Assembly: GCA_052387855.1 (NCBI GenBank)
Contig: JBQTIT010000003.1
Coordinates: 62,001-126,000 of the forward strand
Direction of reading: 5' to 3'
Length of the DNA: 64,000 nt
From: CAIYZT01 sp052387855
GTDB taxonomy: Bacteria > Pseudomonadota > Alphaproteobacteria > Rhodobacterales > Rhodobacteraceae
Shown here piece after piece: positions 1 through 7,325 of the stretch. Made by a program: the position numbers and the translations under genes. Every line of letters begins with the position of its first letter. Position 1 is the stretch's first letter. Below the pieces are notes generated by a model. The model made no database searches. It was not told the origin of the DNA and was given only the letters and a program-made list of their open reading frames with translations.

Positions 1-197
1 TCCTCGATATGGATGTTTTCAGGCTTGATGCCCAGCATCACTGCCTTGGCGCGCGCCGGTTCCAGCTCTTCGCCCTGGCCGAGGTCGGCGGTAAAGGTCA
101 CCACCTCGCAGCCATACTCGTTCTGCAGCCATTTCAGGATGATCGAGGTGTCAAGGCCGCCCGAATAGGCAAGGACGACTTTCTTGGGCTTGGACAT
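1..197 (-). CDS. argG: Argininosuccinate synthase, N-terminal part (cut by window edge)
   Basis: This is the first 65 residues of argininosuccinate synthase, which joins citrulline and aspartate with ATP in arginine synthesis in the cytoplasm. The reverse strand reads MSKPKKVVLAYSGGLDTS, followed by IILKWLQNEYG and VVTFTADLGQGEELEPARAKA. The SGGLDTS stretch is the ATP-pyrophosphatase P-loop of this family. The ATG is at 197 and the gene runs off the left edge, so the rest cannot be judged. No operon partner is visible; the next gene (Hpt) is on the same strand 75 bases upstream. Confidence 0.95.
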   Translation of the reverse strand, partial: MSKPKKVVLAYSGGLDTSIILKWLQNEYGCEVVTFTADLGQGEELEPARAKAVMLGIKPENIHIE

Positions 198-272
198 GGC
201 AAGACTCCATTTCGCTTTCGCGCCGCGATAGCGGGAAACGCGGTGGAGGGCAAGGCAAGCAAGCGCGCCGGA

Positions 273-602
273 TCAGCCGGTCATCGCGGCGGCAAGGCCA
301 AGGCGAAAGGCCGATGTCGACTGGTGATGGACCGCCGCGATCTCAGCCAGGTCGATGTCGGTCGAGCCGGTCGCAGCCCGTCTTTCCCCGTCCTGGCACA
401 GGGCGGCCAGACGGACAAAGCCCAGGTTCAGCGCGGCGCCTTTCAGAAAGTGCAGCTCACCTTCCAGCGCTTTGGCGGACCCGGCGCCGCCCAGCCGCGC
501 GACGGCGTCATCCGCCTCTTCCATGAACAGCGCCGCAACCTCGTCAAAGCTGTCCGCGCCGATTTCACGCGCGAGGTCCGTGACCCTTGCCCAGTCGATC
601 AT
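273..602 (-). CDS. Hpt-domain phosphotransfer protein
   Basis: A 109-residue protein made of a single histidine phosphotransfer domain. The motif ELHFLKGAALNLGF gives the phospho-accepting His at about residue 51 in the HxxKG context, and the flanking sequence is helical as expected for the four-helix Hpt fold. Such proteins carry phosphate between hybrid kinases and response regulators in the cytoplasm. An in-frame GTG at 617 would add five residues, but the ATG at 602 gives the usual MIDW-type start and is preferred. It is divergent from the response-regulator/phosphatase gene at 751, which makes that protein a plausible partner. The pairing is inference from position. Confidence 0.85.
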   Translation of the reverse strand: MIDWARVTDLAREIGADSFDEVAALFMEEADDAVARLGGAGSAKALEGELHFLKGAALNLGFVRLAALCQDGERRAATGSTDIDLAEIAAVHHQSTSAFRLGLAAAMTG

Positions 603-750
603 CCTTTTGCCCCGCACAGAGTTACGGGCCGCAACCTAGGCCCATGGGTTAAGGGGGCGTGAGTTCCAACCCGCCGCATCCCGCAACTTTTACGTTTCAC
701 CGGCCGTTAATCCCACTGGTTCAAACCGGGCAAAACGGGGGAGTACGGGT

Positions 751-2043
751 GTGAACGTGTCACTTTTCACGGCAGACAAGGCCAGCTTGGCCGAACAGGC
801 GGCCGACCGCCTGCCAAGGGTGCTGGTTGTTGACGACAGCAAGGCCCAGCGGCGCATGCTGGCCCTGCAACTGGCGCGGTGGGGCTACAGGGTGACCGAG
901 GCCGCCTCGGGCGAAGAGGCGATGGCGCTGGTCGCCGGGGCGGACTTTGGGCTCATCCTGTCGGACTGGATGATGCCGGGCATGACGGGGCTGGAATTCT
1001 GCAAGGCTTACAGGGGCTTGCCGAAAGAATTCTATGGCTACTTCATCCTGCTCACCTCAAAGACCGAAAAGACCGAGGTGGCGGATGGGCTGGAAAACGG
1101 GGCGGACGACTTTCTCAGCAAGCCGGTCAGCTTTGACGAACTGCGCGCGCGGTTGCGGGCCGGGCAGCGCATTCTGTCGATGCAGTCCGAACTGGTCGAA
1201 AAGAACCGCATGATCGGCGCGGCACTGGGCCAGTTGCAAAAGGTCTACGATTCGCTCGACCGCGATCTGGTCGAGGCGCGCAAGCTGCAACAGACGCTGG
1301 TGCGCGACCGCTTTCGCGATCACGGCGCCGCAAGGGTTTCGCTGATGCTGCGGCCCTCGGGGCATGTGGGGGGCGATCTGGTCGGCAGCTTTCCCATCGA
1401 TTCACGGCGCCTTGCGGTCTATTCGGTCGATGTCTCGGGGCATGGCGTGGCCTCGGCGATGATGACGGCGCGGCTGGCGGGCCTCTTGTCCGGCTCCTCG
1501 CCCGATCAGAACATCGCCCTGCGCCAGATGCCGGACGGCAGCCGGGGCGCCCATTCGCCCGAAGAGGTCGCGGCGCGGCTGAACCGGCTGATGATCGAAG
1601 AGATCAAGGTCGATCAATATTTCACCATGACCTATGCCGAGGTCGACCTAACCTGCGGTCTGACGCGGCTGGTGCAGGCGGGGCACCCGCATCCGCTAAT
1701 CCTGTCGCCGGGGGGGTCGGCGCGGATTCTGGGCAGCGGGGGCCTGCCGATCGGGCTGATCGAGGGGGCCGAATACGGGCTGACCGAATTTCAACTGGCG
1801 CCGGGCGACAGGCTGGTCATCGTCTCGGATGGGGTGACCGAGTGTTGCGATCCCGGCGAGGACGAACTTGGGCCCGAAGGTCTGCAGCGGCTCTTGTCAA
1901 AGAACCACGACCTGACCAGCGCCGACCTGCTTGAGGCGCTGATCTGGGATCTCAGCGCCTATTCCGGGCGCAGCGCCTTTGCTGACGATGTCTCGGGCCT
2001 GATTGTCGATTTCGTGGGCGCAGGTCCCTATTCGCAGCCCTAG
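751..2043 (+). CDS. Response regulator with SpoIIE/RsbU-type PP2C phosphatase domain
   Basis: A 430-residue two-domain signalling protein with a GTG start. Residues about 23-140 form a receiver domain: the acidic pair is VVDDS (28-29), the phospho-acceptor Asp about 72 lies in LSDWMMPG, the conserved Thr about 102 in LLTS, and the Lys about 124 in LSKP. A helical linker (about 145-190) leads to a PP2C-like serine phosphatase domain with metal-binding aspartates in YSVDVSGHG and VIVSDGVTE. Proteins of this design usually dephosphorylate an anti-sigma-factor antagonist, so phosphorylation of the receiver could control a partner-switching pathway. No anti-sigma or antagonist gene is visible nearby. 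The stop codon overlaps the convergent NUDIX stop in a shared CTAG. Confidence 0.9.
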   Translation: MNVSLFTADKASLAEQAADRLPRVLVVDDSKAQRRMLALQLARWGYRVTEAASGEEAMALVAGADFGLILSDWMMPGMTGLEFCKAYRGLPKEFYGYFILLTSKTEKTEVADGLENGADDFLSKPVSFDELRARLRAGQRILSMQSELVEKNRMIGAALGQLQKVYDSLDRDLVEARKLQQTLVRDRFRDHGAARVSLMLRPSGHVGGDLVGSFPIDSRRLAVYSVDVSGHGVASAMMTARLAGLLSGSSPDQNIALRQMPDGSRGAHSPEEVAARLNRLMIEEIKVDQYFTMTYAEVDLTCGLTRLVQAGHPHPLILSPGGSARILGSGGLPIGLIEGAEYGLTEFQLAPGDRLVIVSDGVTECCDPGEDELGPEGLQRLLSKNHDLTSADLLEALIWDLSAYSGRSAFADDVSGLIVDFVGAGPYSQP

Positions 2044-2492
2044 GACCATCCCGCGCCCGCCAGCGCACGGGCCAGCATGGCGCGGTCGCCGGCGCCCGAC
2101 AGCAGGCCCAGCGCCGCCTCGGCCGACATCCAGACCGCCTCGTGCCCCGGCTCGGTCGGGGCGGACAGGCGCCGGACGGGCCGGGCGAGAAAGATCTTGC
2201 AGACCTTCTCGGCCCAGAGGTCGTATTCGGGCATGTAGGTAAAGCGCCGGTAGGTCCCCAGGTGGCGCGGGGCGGCGATCGATCAGCCGGTTTCCTCGCG
2301 CACCTCGCGGTAAAGAGCGGCCAGCGGCTGCTCGCCGGCGTCGATGCCGCCACCGGGAAGCTGGTATTCCGGCAGGGGGGCGTGCTGGAACGTGGTCAGG
2401 AGCTGGTCCCCGTCCAGAAGCACCGCATAAACCCCGGGCCGCCGCCTGTAGGTCTGCCCGGCGCGCACCGGATCGCCATAGCGTCTGTTCAT
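2040..2492 (-). pseudogene. NUDIX hydrolase interrupted by an in-frame TGA
   Basis: The reverse strand encodes a protein of about 150 residues of the NUDIX pyrophosphohydrolase family. A normal start (MNRRYGDPVRAG) leads into the Nudix box: GGGIDAGE, then REVREETG. Immediately after this Gly comes TGA (2285-2283). Translation in the same frame then continues with SIAAPRHLGTYRRFTYMPEY and a typical C-terminal part ending AGAGWS. The residue lost is probably Trp, since EETGW is common there and TGG to TGA is one base change. Either the gene is dead or the base is wrong. If translated as is, the product is 69 residues and lacks the second half of the fold. It is divergent from hslO. Confidence 0.8.
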
Positions 2493-2500
2493 CTTTGCCC

Positions 2501-2532
2501 CTTTCAGCCGCCGTTGCTCTGCCTATATAGGC
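2501..2532 (+). promoter_or_regulatory. Possible heat-shock-type promoter of hslO with a 12-bp palindrome
   Basis: The 76-base gap between the divergent NUDIX gene and hslO holds the perfect palindrome GCCTATATAGGC (2521-2532). Reading toward hslO, CTTTCA at 2501-2506 and CCTATATA at 2522-2529 are 15 bases apart, which resembles an RpoH -35/-10 pair. Hsp33 is often under heat-shock control. The match is imperfect, so this is only a candidate. Confidence 0.3.
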
Positions 2533-2568
2533 GCGGTATGCCAAGGTCTGGCCTTTCAGGAAACCCCC

Positions 2569-3561
2569 ATGACGCCTGCGAACATCGCCTGGGACGATAC
2601 TGTCCTGCCTTTTCAGCTTGACCGCTCCGACATTCGTGGCCGGGTTGCGCGGCTTGACGGGGTGCTGGACCAGGTTCTGAAACAGCACGCCTACCCGCCC
2701 GTGATCGAGGCGCTGGTGGCCGAGGCCGCGCTCTTGACCGCGCTGATCGGACAGTCGGTCAAGCTGCGCTGGAAGCTGTCGTTGCAGATCCGGGGCAAGG
2801 GTCCGGCGCGGCTGATCGCGACCGATTACTACGGCCCCGAGGCCGAGGGCGCCCCGGCCCGTGTGCGCGCCTATGCCAGCTTTGACGAAGACCGGCTCGA
2901 TCCCGCCGCCAGCCCCTTCAGCCAGATCGGCGAGGGGTATTTCGCCGTCATGATCGACCAGGGCGAGGGGATGGTGCCCTATCAGGGCTTTACCCCCATC
3001 GCCGGCGACTCGCTCTCGAACTGCGCCGAGACCTATTTTGCCCAGTCAGAGCAGCTTCCGACCCGCTTTGCGCTGACCTTCGGCAAAAGCCAGATCCCCG
3101 GCAGCGCCCCGCACTGGCGGGCGGGCGGGGTCATGCTGCAATCCATGCCGACGATCGGCGGCACCCGGGTGGCCGCCGCCGAGGCAGGCAGCGGCGCGGG
3201 CGGGCTCTTGTCCCACACCGATATCCTGGCCGGCGAAGAGGGCGAAAACTGGACCCGCGCCAACGCGCTCCTGGACACGGTCGAAGAGATGGAGCTGATC
3301 GGCCCATCCGTCACGCCGGCCGATCTGCTGGTGCGGCTGTTTCACGAAGAGGCCCCGCGCGTCTTTGACGCCCAGGCGGTGCGGTTCGGCTGTTCCTGCT
3401 CGGCCGACAAGGTGCGCAGCACGATGTCGATCTATTCGCAGAAGGACATCGCGCGGATGACCACCGATCGCGGGGTTGTCACCGCCGACTGCCAGTTCTG
3501 CTCGGCCCATTACGAGTTGGACCCCAGGACGCTGGGGTTTGATGCGACGCATGCCCCATGA
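2569..3561 (+). CDS. hslO: Hsp33 redox-regulated chaperone
   Basis: A 330-residue Hsp33 family protein, a cytoplasmic holdase chaperone switched on by oxidation. The C-terminal zinc-binding redox switch is present: GCSCS with cysteines at about 275 and 277, then CQFC with cysteines at about 308 and 311. The N-terminal body has the family features, including IRGRVARLDGVLDQVL and the glycine-rich segment GEGMVPYQGFTPI. The ATG at 2569 follows AGGAAACCCCC. The stop overlaps the start region of the next NUDIX gene, indicating translational coupling. Length is slightly above the roughly 290 residues of the E. coli protein, as is common in alphaproteobacteria. Confidence 0.95.
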   Translation: MTPANIAWDDTVLPFQLDRSDIRGRVARLDGVLDQVLKQHAYPPVIEALVAEAALLTALIGQSVKLRWKLSLQIRGKGPARLIATDYYGPEAEGAPARVRAYASFDEDRLDPAASPFSQIGEGYFAVMIDQGEGMVPYQGFTPIAGDSLSNCAETYFAQSEQLPTRFALTFGKSQIPGSAPHWRAGGVMLQSMPTIGGTRVAAAEAGSGAGGLLSHTDILAGEEGENWTRANALLDTVEEMELIGPSVTPADLLVRLFHEEAPRVFDAQAVRFGCSCSADKVRSTMSIYSQKDIARMTTDRGVVTADCQFCSAHYELDPRTLGFDATHAP

Positions 3562-4132
3562 TCCGGCCCGCCTTCGTGACGCTCTGTCGCGCCCCGGGGG
3601 CGGATCGTCGGATTTCGATCTGAACCCGGGCCTTGTGCTGCCGCCCGGCCGCGTGCTGCGGCAGGCGGCGGTGCTGGTGCCGGTCTGGGGTGACCGGCTG
3701 ATCCTGACCAAGCGCGCCTCGCATCTGGCGCACCATCCCGGCCAGATCGCCTTTCCGGGCGGCAAGGTGGACGCCTCGGACACCTCGCATGAGGCGGCCG
3801 CGCTGCGCGAGGCCGAGGAAGAGATCGGCCTGCCGCCGGGCGGGGTCGAGGTTCTGGGCCGACTTGCCCGCCATGAAACCGTGACCGGCTATGACGTCAC
3901 CCCGGTTCTGGGCCTTGTCAGAGCTGCATTCGAGCCGCGCCCCGAGGCGGGCGAGGTCGAAGAGGTCTTTACCGTGCCGCTGGCCCATGTGCTGGAGCCC
4001 GCCCGTTACCGCATCGAGCGGCGGCTCTGGCGCGGCGAGTGGCGGCGCTTTTATGCCGTTCCCTACGGGCCCTATTACATCTGGGGCGCGACGGCGCGCA
4101 TCCTGCGCGGACTGGCGGAGCGGATGGCATGA
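3542..4132 (+). CDS. CoA pyrophosphatase-like NUDIX hydrolase (NudL type)
   Basis: A 196-residue NUDIX hydrolase of the YeaB/NudL group, which hydrolyses CoA and derivatives at the pyrophosphate. The Nudix box starts at GGKVDASDTSHEAAALREAE and finishes EEIGL. Just before it is HHPGQIAFPGG, a stretch typical of the CoA-directed subgroup. Start is ATG 3542 (MRRMPHD) or ATG 3551; both overlap the end of hslO. The stop overlaps the start of the CCA-adding enzyme in ATGA, so hslO, this gene and cca look like one coupled operon. Substrate is inferred from the subgroup only. Confidence 0.88.
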   Translation: MRRMPHDPARLRDALSRPGGGSSDFDLNPGLVLPPGRVLRQAAVLVPVWGDRLILTKRASHLAHHPGQIAFPGGKVDASDTSHEAAALREAEEEIGLPPGGVEVLGRLARHETVTGYDVTPVLGLVRAAFEPRPEAGEVEEVFTVPLAHVLEPARYRIERRLWRGEWRRFYAVPYGPYYIWGATARILRGLAERMA

Positions 4133-5295
4133 CGCGGGTGGGCGGCGCATGGCGGGACAGGGATGCGACGCAGGCGCTGCTGGCCGCGCTGGCCGGGGCG
4201 GGGCATCAGGCGCTGTTCGTCGGCGGCTGCGTGCGCAACGCGCTCTTGGGGATCGCGGTGGCCGATGTCGACATCTGCACCGATGCCGCGCCCGATGTGG
4301 TGACGCGCATCGCCGGGGCCGCCGGGTTCAAGGTGGTGCCGACGGGGATCGAGCATGGCACGGTGACGGTGGTCGCCGGCGAGGTGGTGCACGAGGTGAC
4401 CACCTTTCGCCGCGATGTCGCCACCGACGGGCGCCGGGCCCGCGTGGCCTTTTCCGCCGACATCGCCGAGGACGCGGCGCGGCGCGATCTGACCATCAAC
4501 GCGCTTTATGCGCGCCCCGATGGCGCGGTGATCGACCCGCTTGGCGCCCTGCCTGACCTTTTCGCGCGCCGGGTGCGTTTTGTCGGGCAGGCCGAGGCGC
4601 GCATCCGCGAGGATTACCTGCGCATCCTGCGCTTTTTTCGCTTTCACGCCCACTTTGCCGACCCGGGGCATGGTCTGGACGCCGAGGCGCTGGCCGCCTG
4701 TGCGGCCAACATCGAGGGGCTGGCCCGGCTGTCGAAAGAGCGGATCGGGCAGGAGATGCGCAAGCTGCTCTCAGCGCCCGATCCCGCGCCGGCGGTGGCG
4801 GCCATGGCGGCGGCGGGGGTGCTGGGGGCGGTGCTGCCCGGCGCCGATGCCTTGGCTCTGGCGCCGCTGGTGCATCTTGAGGCGGCCGAGGGGCTGGCGC
4901 CCGGATGGCTGCGCCGACTGGCCGCCCTGGGCGGGCAGGAACCGGCCGAGCATCTGAAGCTTTCCCGCGCCGAGGGGCGCGCCCTGTCGGCGCTGGGCGA
5001 GGCGGCCCGGGGGCAGGACAGCCCGGCCGTTCTGGGCTTTCGGCTGAAGGCCGGGCTTGCGCTTGACGCGCTTGCGGTGCGTGCGGCGCTGACGGGTGTG
5101 CCGCTGCCCCCCGGCGCGCGCGATGAGGTGCAGCGCGGCGCAAGCGCGGTCTTTCCGCTGCGCGCCGCCGATCTGCCGGCGCTTTCGGGCCCGGCGCTGG
5201 GCGCGCGGCTGAAGGCGCTGCAAGAGGTCTGGCTGCAAACGGGGTTGACGGCGCGCAAGGCGGACCTGCTGTCGCGCGGCGATTTGCCGGGGTGA
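4129..5295 (+). CDS. cca: CCA tRNA nucleotidyltransferase
   Basis: A 388-residue class II polymerase-beta-fold enzyme that adds or repairs the CCA end of tRNA. The N-terminal head has LFVGGCVRNALLG, then the metal-binding DVDICTD. It is followed by the family motifs TTFRRD and RRDLTINALYA and by the RIREDYLRILRFFRFHA motif with the RF signature. The C-terminal half is helical and low in conservation, as usual. The reading frame is open from 4039, but ATG 4129 overlaps the NUDIX stop (ATGA) and gives the expected length. Confidence 0.95.
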   Translation: MTRVGGAWRDRDATQALLAALAGAGHQALFVGGCVRNALLGIAVADVDICTDAAPDVVTRIAGAAGFKVVPTGIEHGTVTVVAGEVVHEVTTFRRDVATDGRRARVAFSADIAEDAARRDLTINALYARPDGAVIDPLGALPDLFARRVRFVGQAEARIREDYLRILRFFRFHAHFADPGHGLDAEALAACAANIEGLARLSKERIGQEMRKLLSAPDPAPAVAAMAAAGVLGAVLPGADALALAPLVHLEAAEGLAPGWLRRLAALGGQEPAEHLKLSRAEGRALSALGEAARGQDSPAVLGFRLKAGLALDALAVRAALTGVPLPPGARDEVQRGASAVFPLRAADLPALSGPALGARLKALQEVWLQTGLTARKADLLSRGDLPG

Positions 5296-5366
5296 GGGCC
5301 CCAGTTTCCGGATGACATCGCCGGCGCGCTGCGCTAAGCAGGCCGGGCACAAAGAAGGAGAGCGGC

Positions 5367-5399
5367 ATGGATCACGGGATCATCTTTCGTCGGGCCTGA
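5367..5399 (+). other. Possible 10-residue leader peptide ahead of ABC exporter pair
   Basis: A short ORF, MDHGIIFRRA then TGA, is preceded by a good Shine-Dalgarno sequence (AAGGAG, 5355-5360) at proper spacing. It lies 86 bases upstream of the ABC exporter start at 5486, which itself has a poor ribosome-binding site. Just after the stop is the perfect 12-base palindrome CCGTCCGGACGG (5412-5423). The arrangement looks like a regulatory leader peptide, but I do not recognise the peptide and have no proof of translation. Confidence 0.35.
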
Positions 5400-5485
5400 G
5401 GCCGACCGATCCCGTCCGGACGGTCGCCCCGCAGGCAACCGCTTCGCCCCACTGCTGTCATCGCTTTCCAGTTCAGGCATCCTTC

Positions 5486-7325
5486 ATGTTGCGCTTTTTC
5501 GAAAATCTCGTCGACCCGTTCCAGCCCTACGCGCAGACCGACACGCCGCCGCGCCGGCTGTGGCCGTTCCTTTTGGACTATATCCGCCCGTTCAGGCGGG
5601 TGTTCCTGTGGACCGGCGTGCTGTCGATCGTCGCGGCCTCGTTCGATGTCGGGCTGATCTGGTATCTGGGCCGGCTGGTCGATGTGCTGGCCGGCGGCGC
5701 CCCGGCCGAGGTCTGGGCGGCCTACAGATGGGAAATCCTGGGGGTGGCCTTAGCCATCCTGGTGATCCGGCCGCTGGTGACCGGGGGGAATGTGGCGCTC
5801 TTGCACAACACCATCCTGCCGAACTTTGGCACGATGATGCGCTGGCGGGCGCACAGCCACGTCTTGCGCCAGCCGGTCGGCTGGTTTGAAAGCGATTTCG
5901 CCGGCCGCATCGCCAATCGCATCATGCAGGCCCCGCCCGCCGCCGGCGAGGCGGTGTTCCAGACCTTTGACGCGGTGGCCTTTGCCGCCACCACGCTGAC
6001 GGGCGCGGCGATCATGCTTTTTGATGCCGACCAGCGGCTCCTGTTGCCGCTTGTAGTCTGGTTCGGCGCCTATCTGGCGCTGATGCGCTGGACCGTGCGC
6101 CGCGCCGCCCCCGCGTCCGAGGCAAGCTCGCAGGCACGCTCGGCCATCACGGGGCGGGTGGTGGATGCCTATTCCAACATCCATTCGGTCAAGCTCTTTT
6201 GCCCATCACGCGCAAGAGCTGGCCTATGGCCGGGCGGCGATCGACGCCGCGCGGGTCAAGTTCTTTGCCGAGATGCGGATCATCACCAAGATGGATGTCA
6301 CGCTGACGGTGCTGAACGGGCTGTTGATCTGCTCGGTCACCGGCTGGGCGATGGTTCTGTGGTACGGCGGGCAGGCCTCGGTCGGGACGGTGGCGGCGGC
6401 GGTGACGCTGGTGCTGCGGCTGAACAACATGACCTACTGGATCATGTGGGCCACGACCTCGCTGGTGCAGAACCTTGGCACGCTGCAAGAGGGGATGGAG
6501 ACGATCACGCAAGCCGTCACCCTGGTCGACGCCCCCGGCGCCAGGCCGCTGGAATTCACCCGGGGCGAGATCGTGCTGGACGGCGTCTCGCACCACTATG
6601 GACGCGGCTTTGGCGGCTTGCAGAACGTCACCCTGTCCATTGCGCCGGGCGAGCGGGTGGGCGTGGTCGGCCGGTCGGGCGCCGGCAAGTCGACGCTGGT
6701 CAAGCTCTTGTTGCGGTTCTACGACACCGAATCGGGCCGCATCCTGATCGACGGGCAGGACATCGGCCTTGTCACGCAGGACAGCCTGCGCGCCCGCATC
6801 GGCATGGTCAGCCAGGACAGCAGCCTCTTGCACCGCTCGGTGCGCGACAACATCCTTTACGGCCGCCCCGGCGCCAGCCAGGAAGAGGTGATCCTGGCCG
6901 CGCAGAGGGCCGATGCGCATGACTTCATCCAGGGCCTGGTCGACCCCGAGGGGCGCAAGGCCTATGACGCCGAAGTGGGCGAGCGCGGCGTCAAGCTGTC
7001 GGGCGGGCAGCGACAGCGGATCGCGCTGGCGCGGGTCATCCTCAAGGACGCGCCGATCCTGATCCTGGACGAGGCCACCTCGGCGCTGGATTCAGAGGCC
7101 GAGGCGACGATCCAGTCGGCGCTGTTCGGCGTGATGAAGGGAAAGACGGTGATCGCCATCGCGCACCGGCTGTCGACCATCGCGCAGATGGACCGGATCG
7201 TGGTACTTGAAGACGGCCGCGTGGCCGAAGAGGGCAGCCATTCGCAGCTTTTGGCGCGCGGGGGGCTTTACGCGCGCTTCTGGGCGCGGCAATCAGGTGG
7301 CTTCATCGGACTGGACGAGACATGA
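5486..7325 (+). pseudogene. ABC exporter half-transporter, frameshifted in a T-tract
   Basis: Joined, this is a 612-residue multidrug/lipid-type ABC exporter with an N-terminal six-helix membrane domain and a C-terminal ATPase. The first frame runs from ATG 5486 (MLRFFENLVDPF) to SVKLF near 6196. The second frame picks up at FAHHAQELAYGR and runs to 7325. The shift lies at TTTT (6197-6200), where TTT would restore the frame; the next exporter reads TVKLFAHA at the matching point. The second part has Walker A GRSGAGKS, signature LSGGQRQR, Walker B LILDEATSALD and the H-loop AHRLST. It overlaps the second exporter in ATGA, so the two probably form a heterodimer. It may be a real lesion or a sequencing error. 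Confidence 0.88.

Noticed and set aside
5312..5485. N-terminal extension of the first ABC exporter
   Set aside because: The sequence before MLRFFENL is not membrane-like, and the second exporter has no matching extension.
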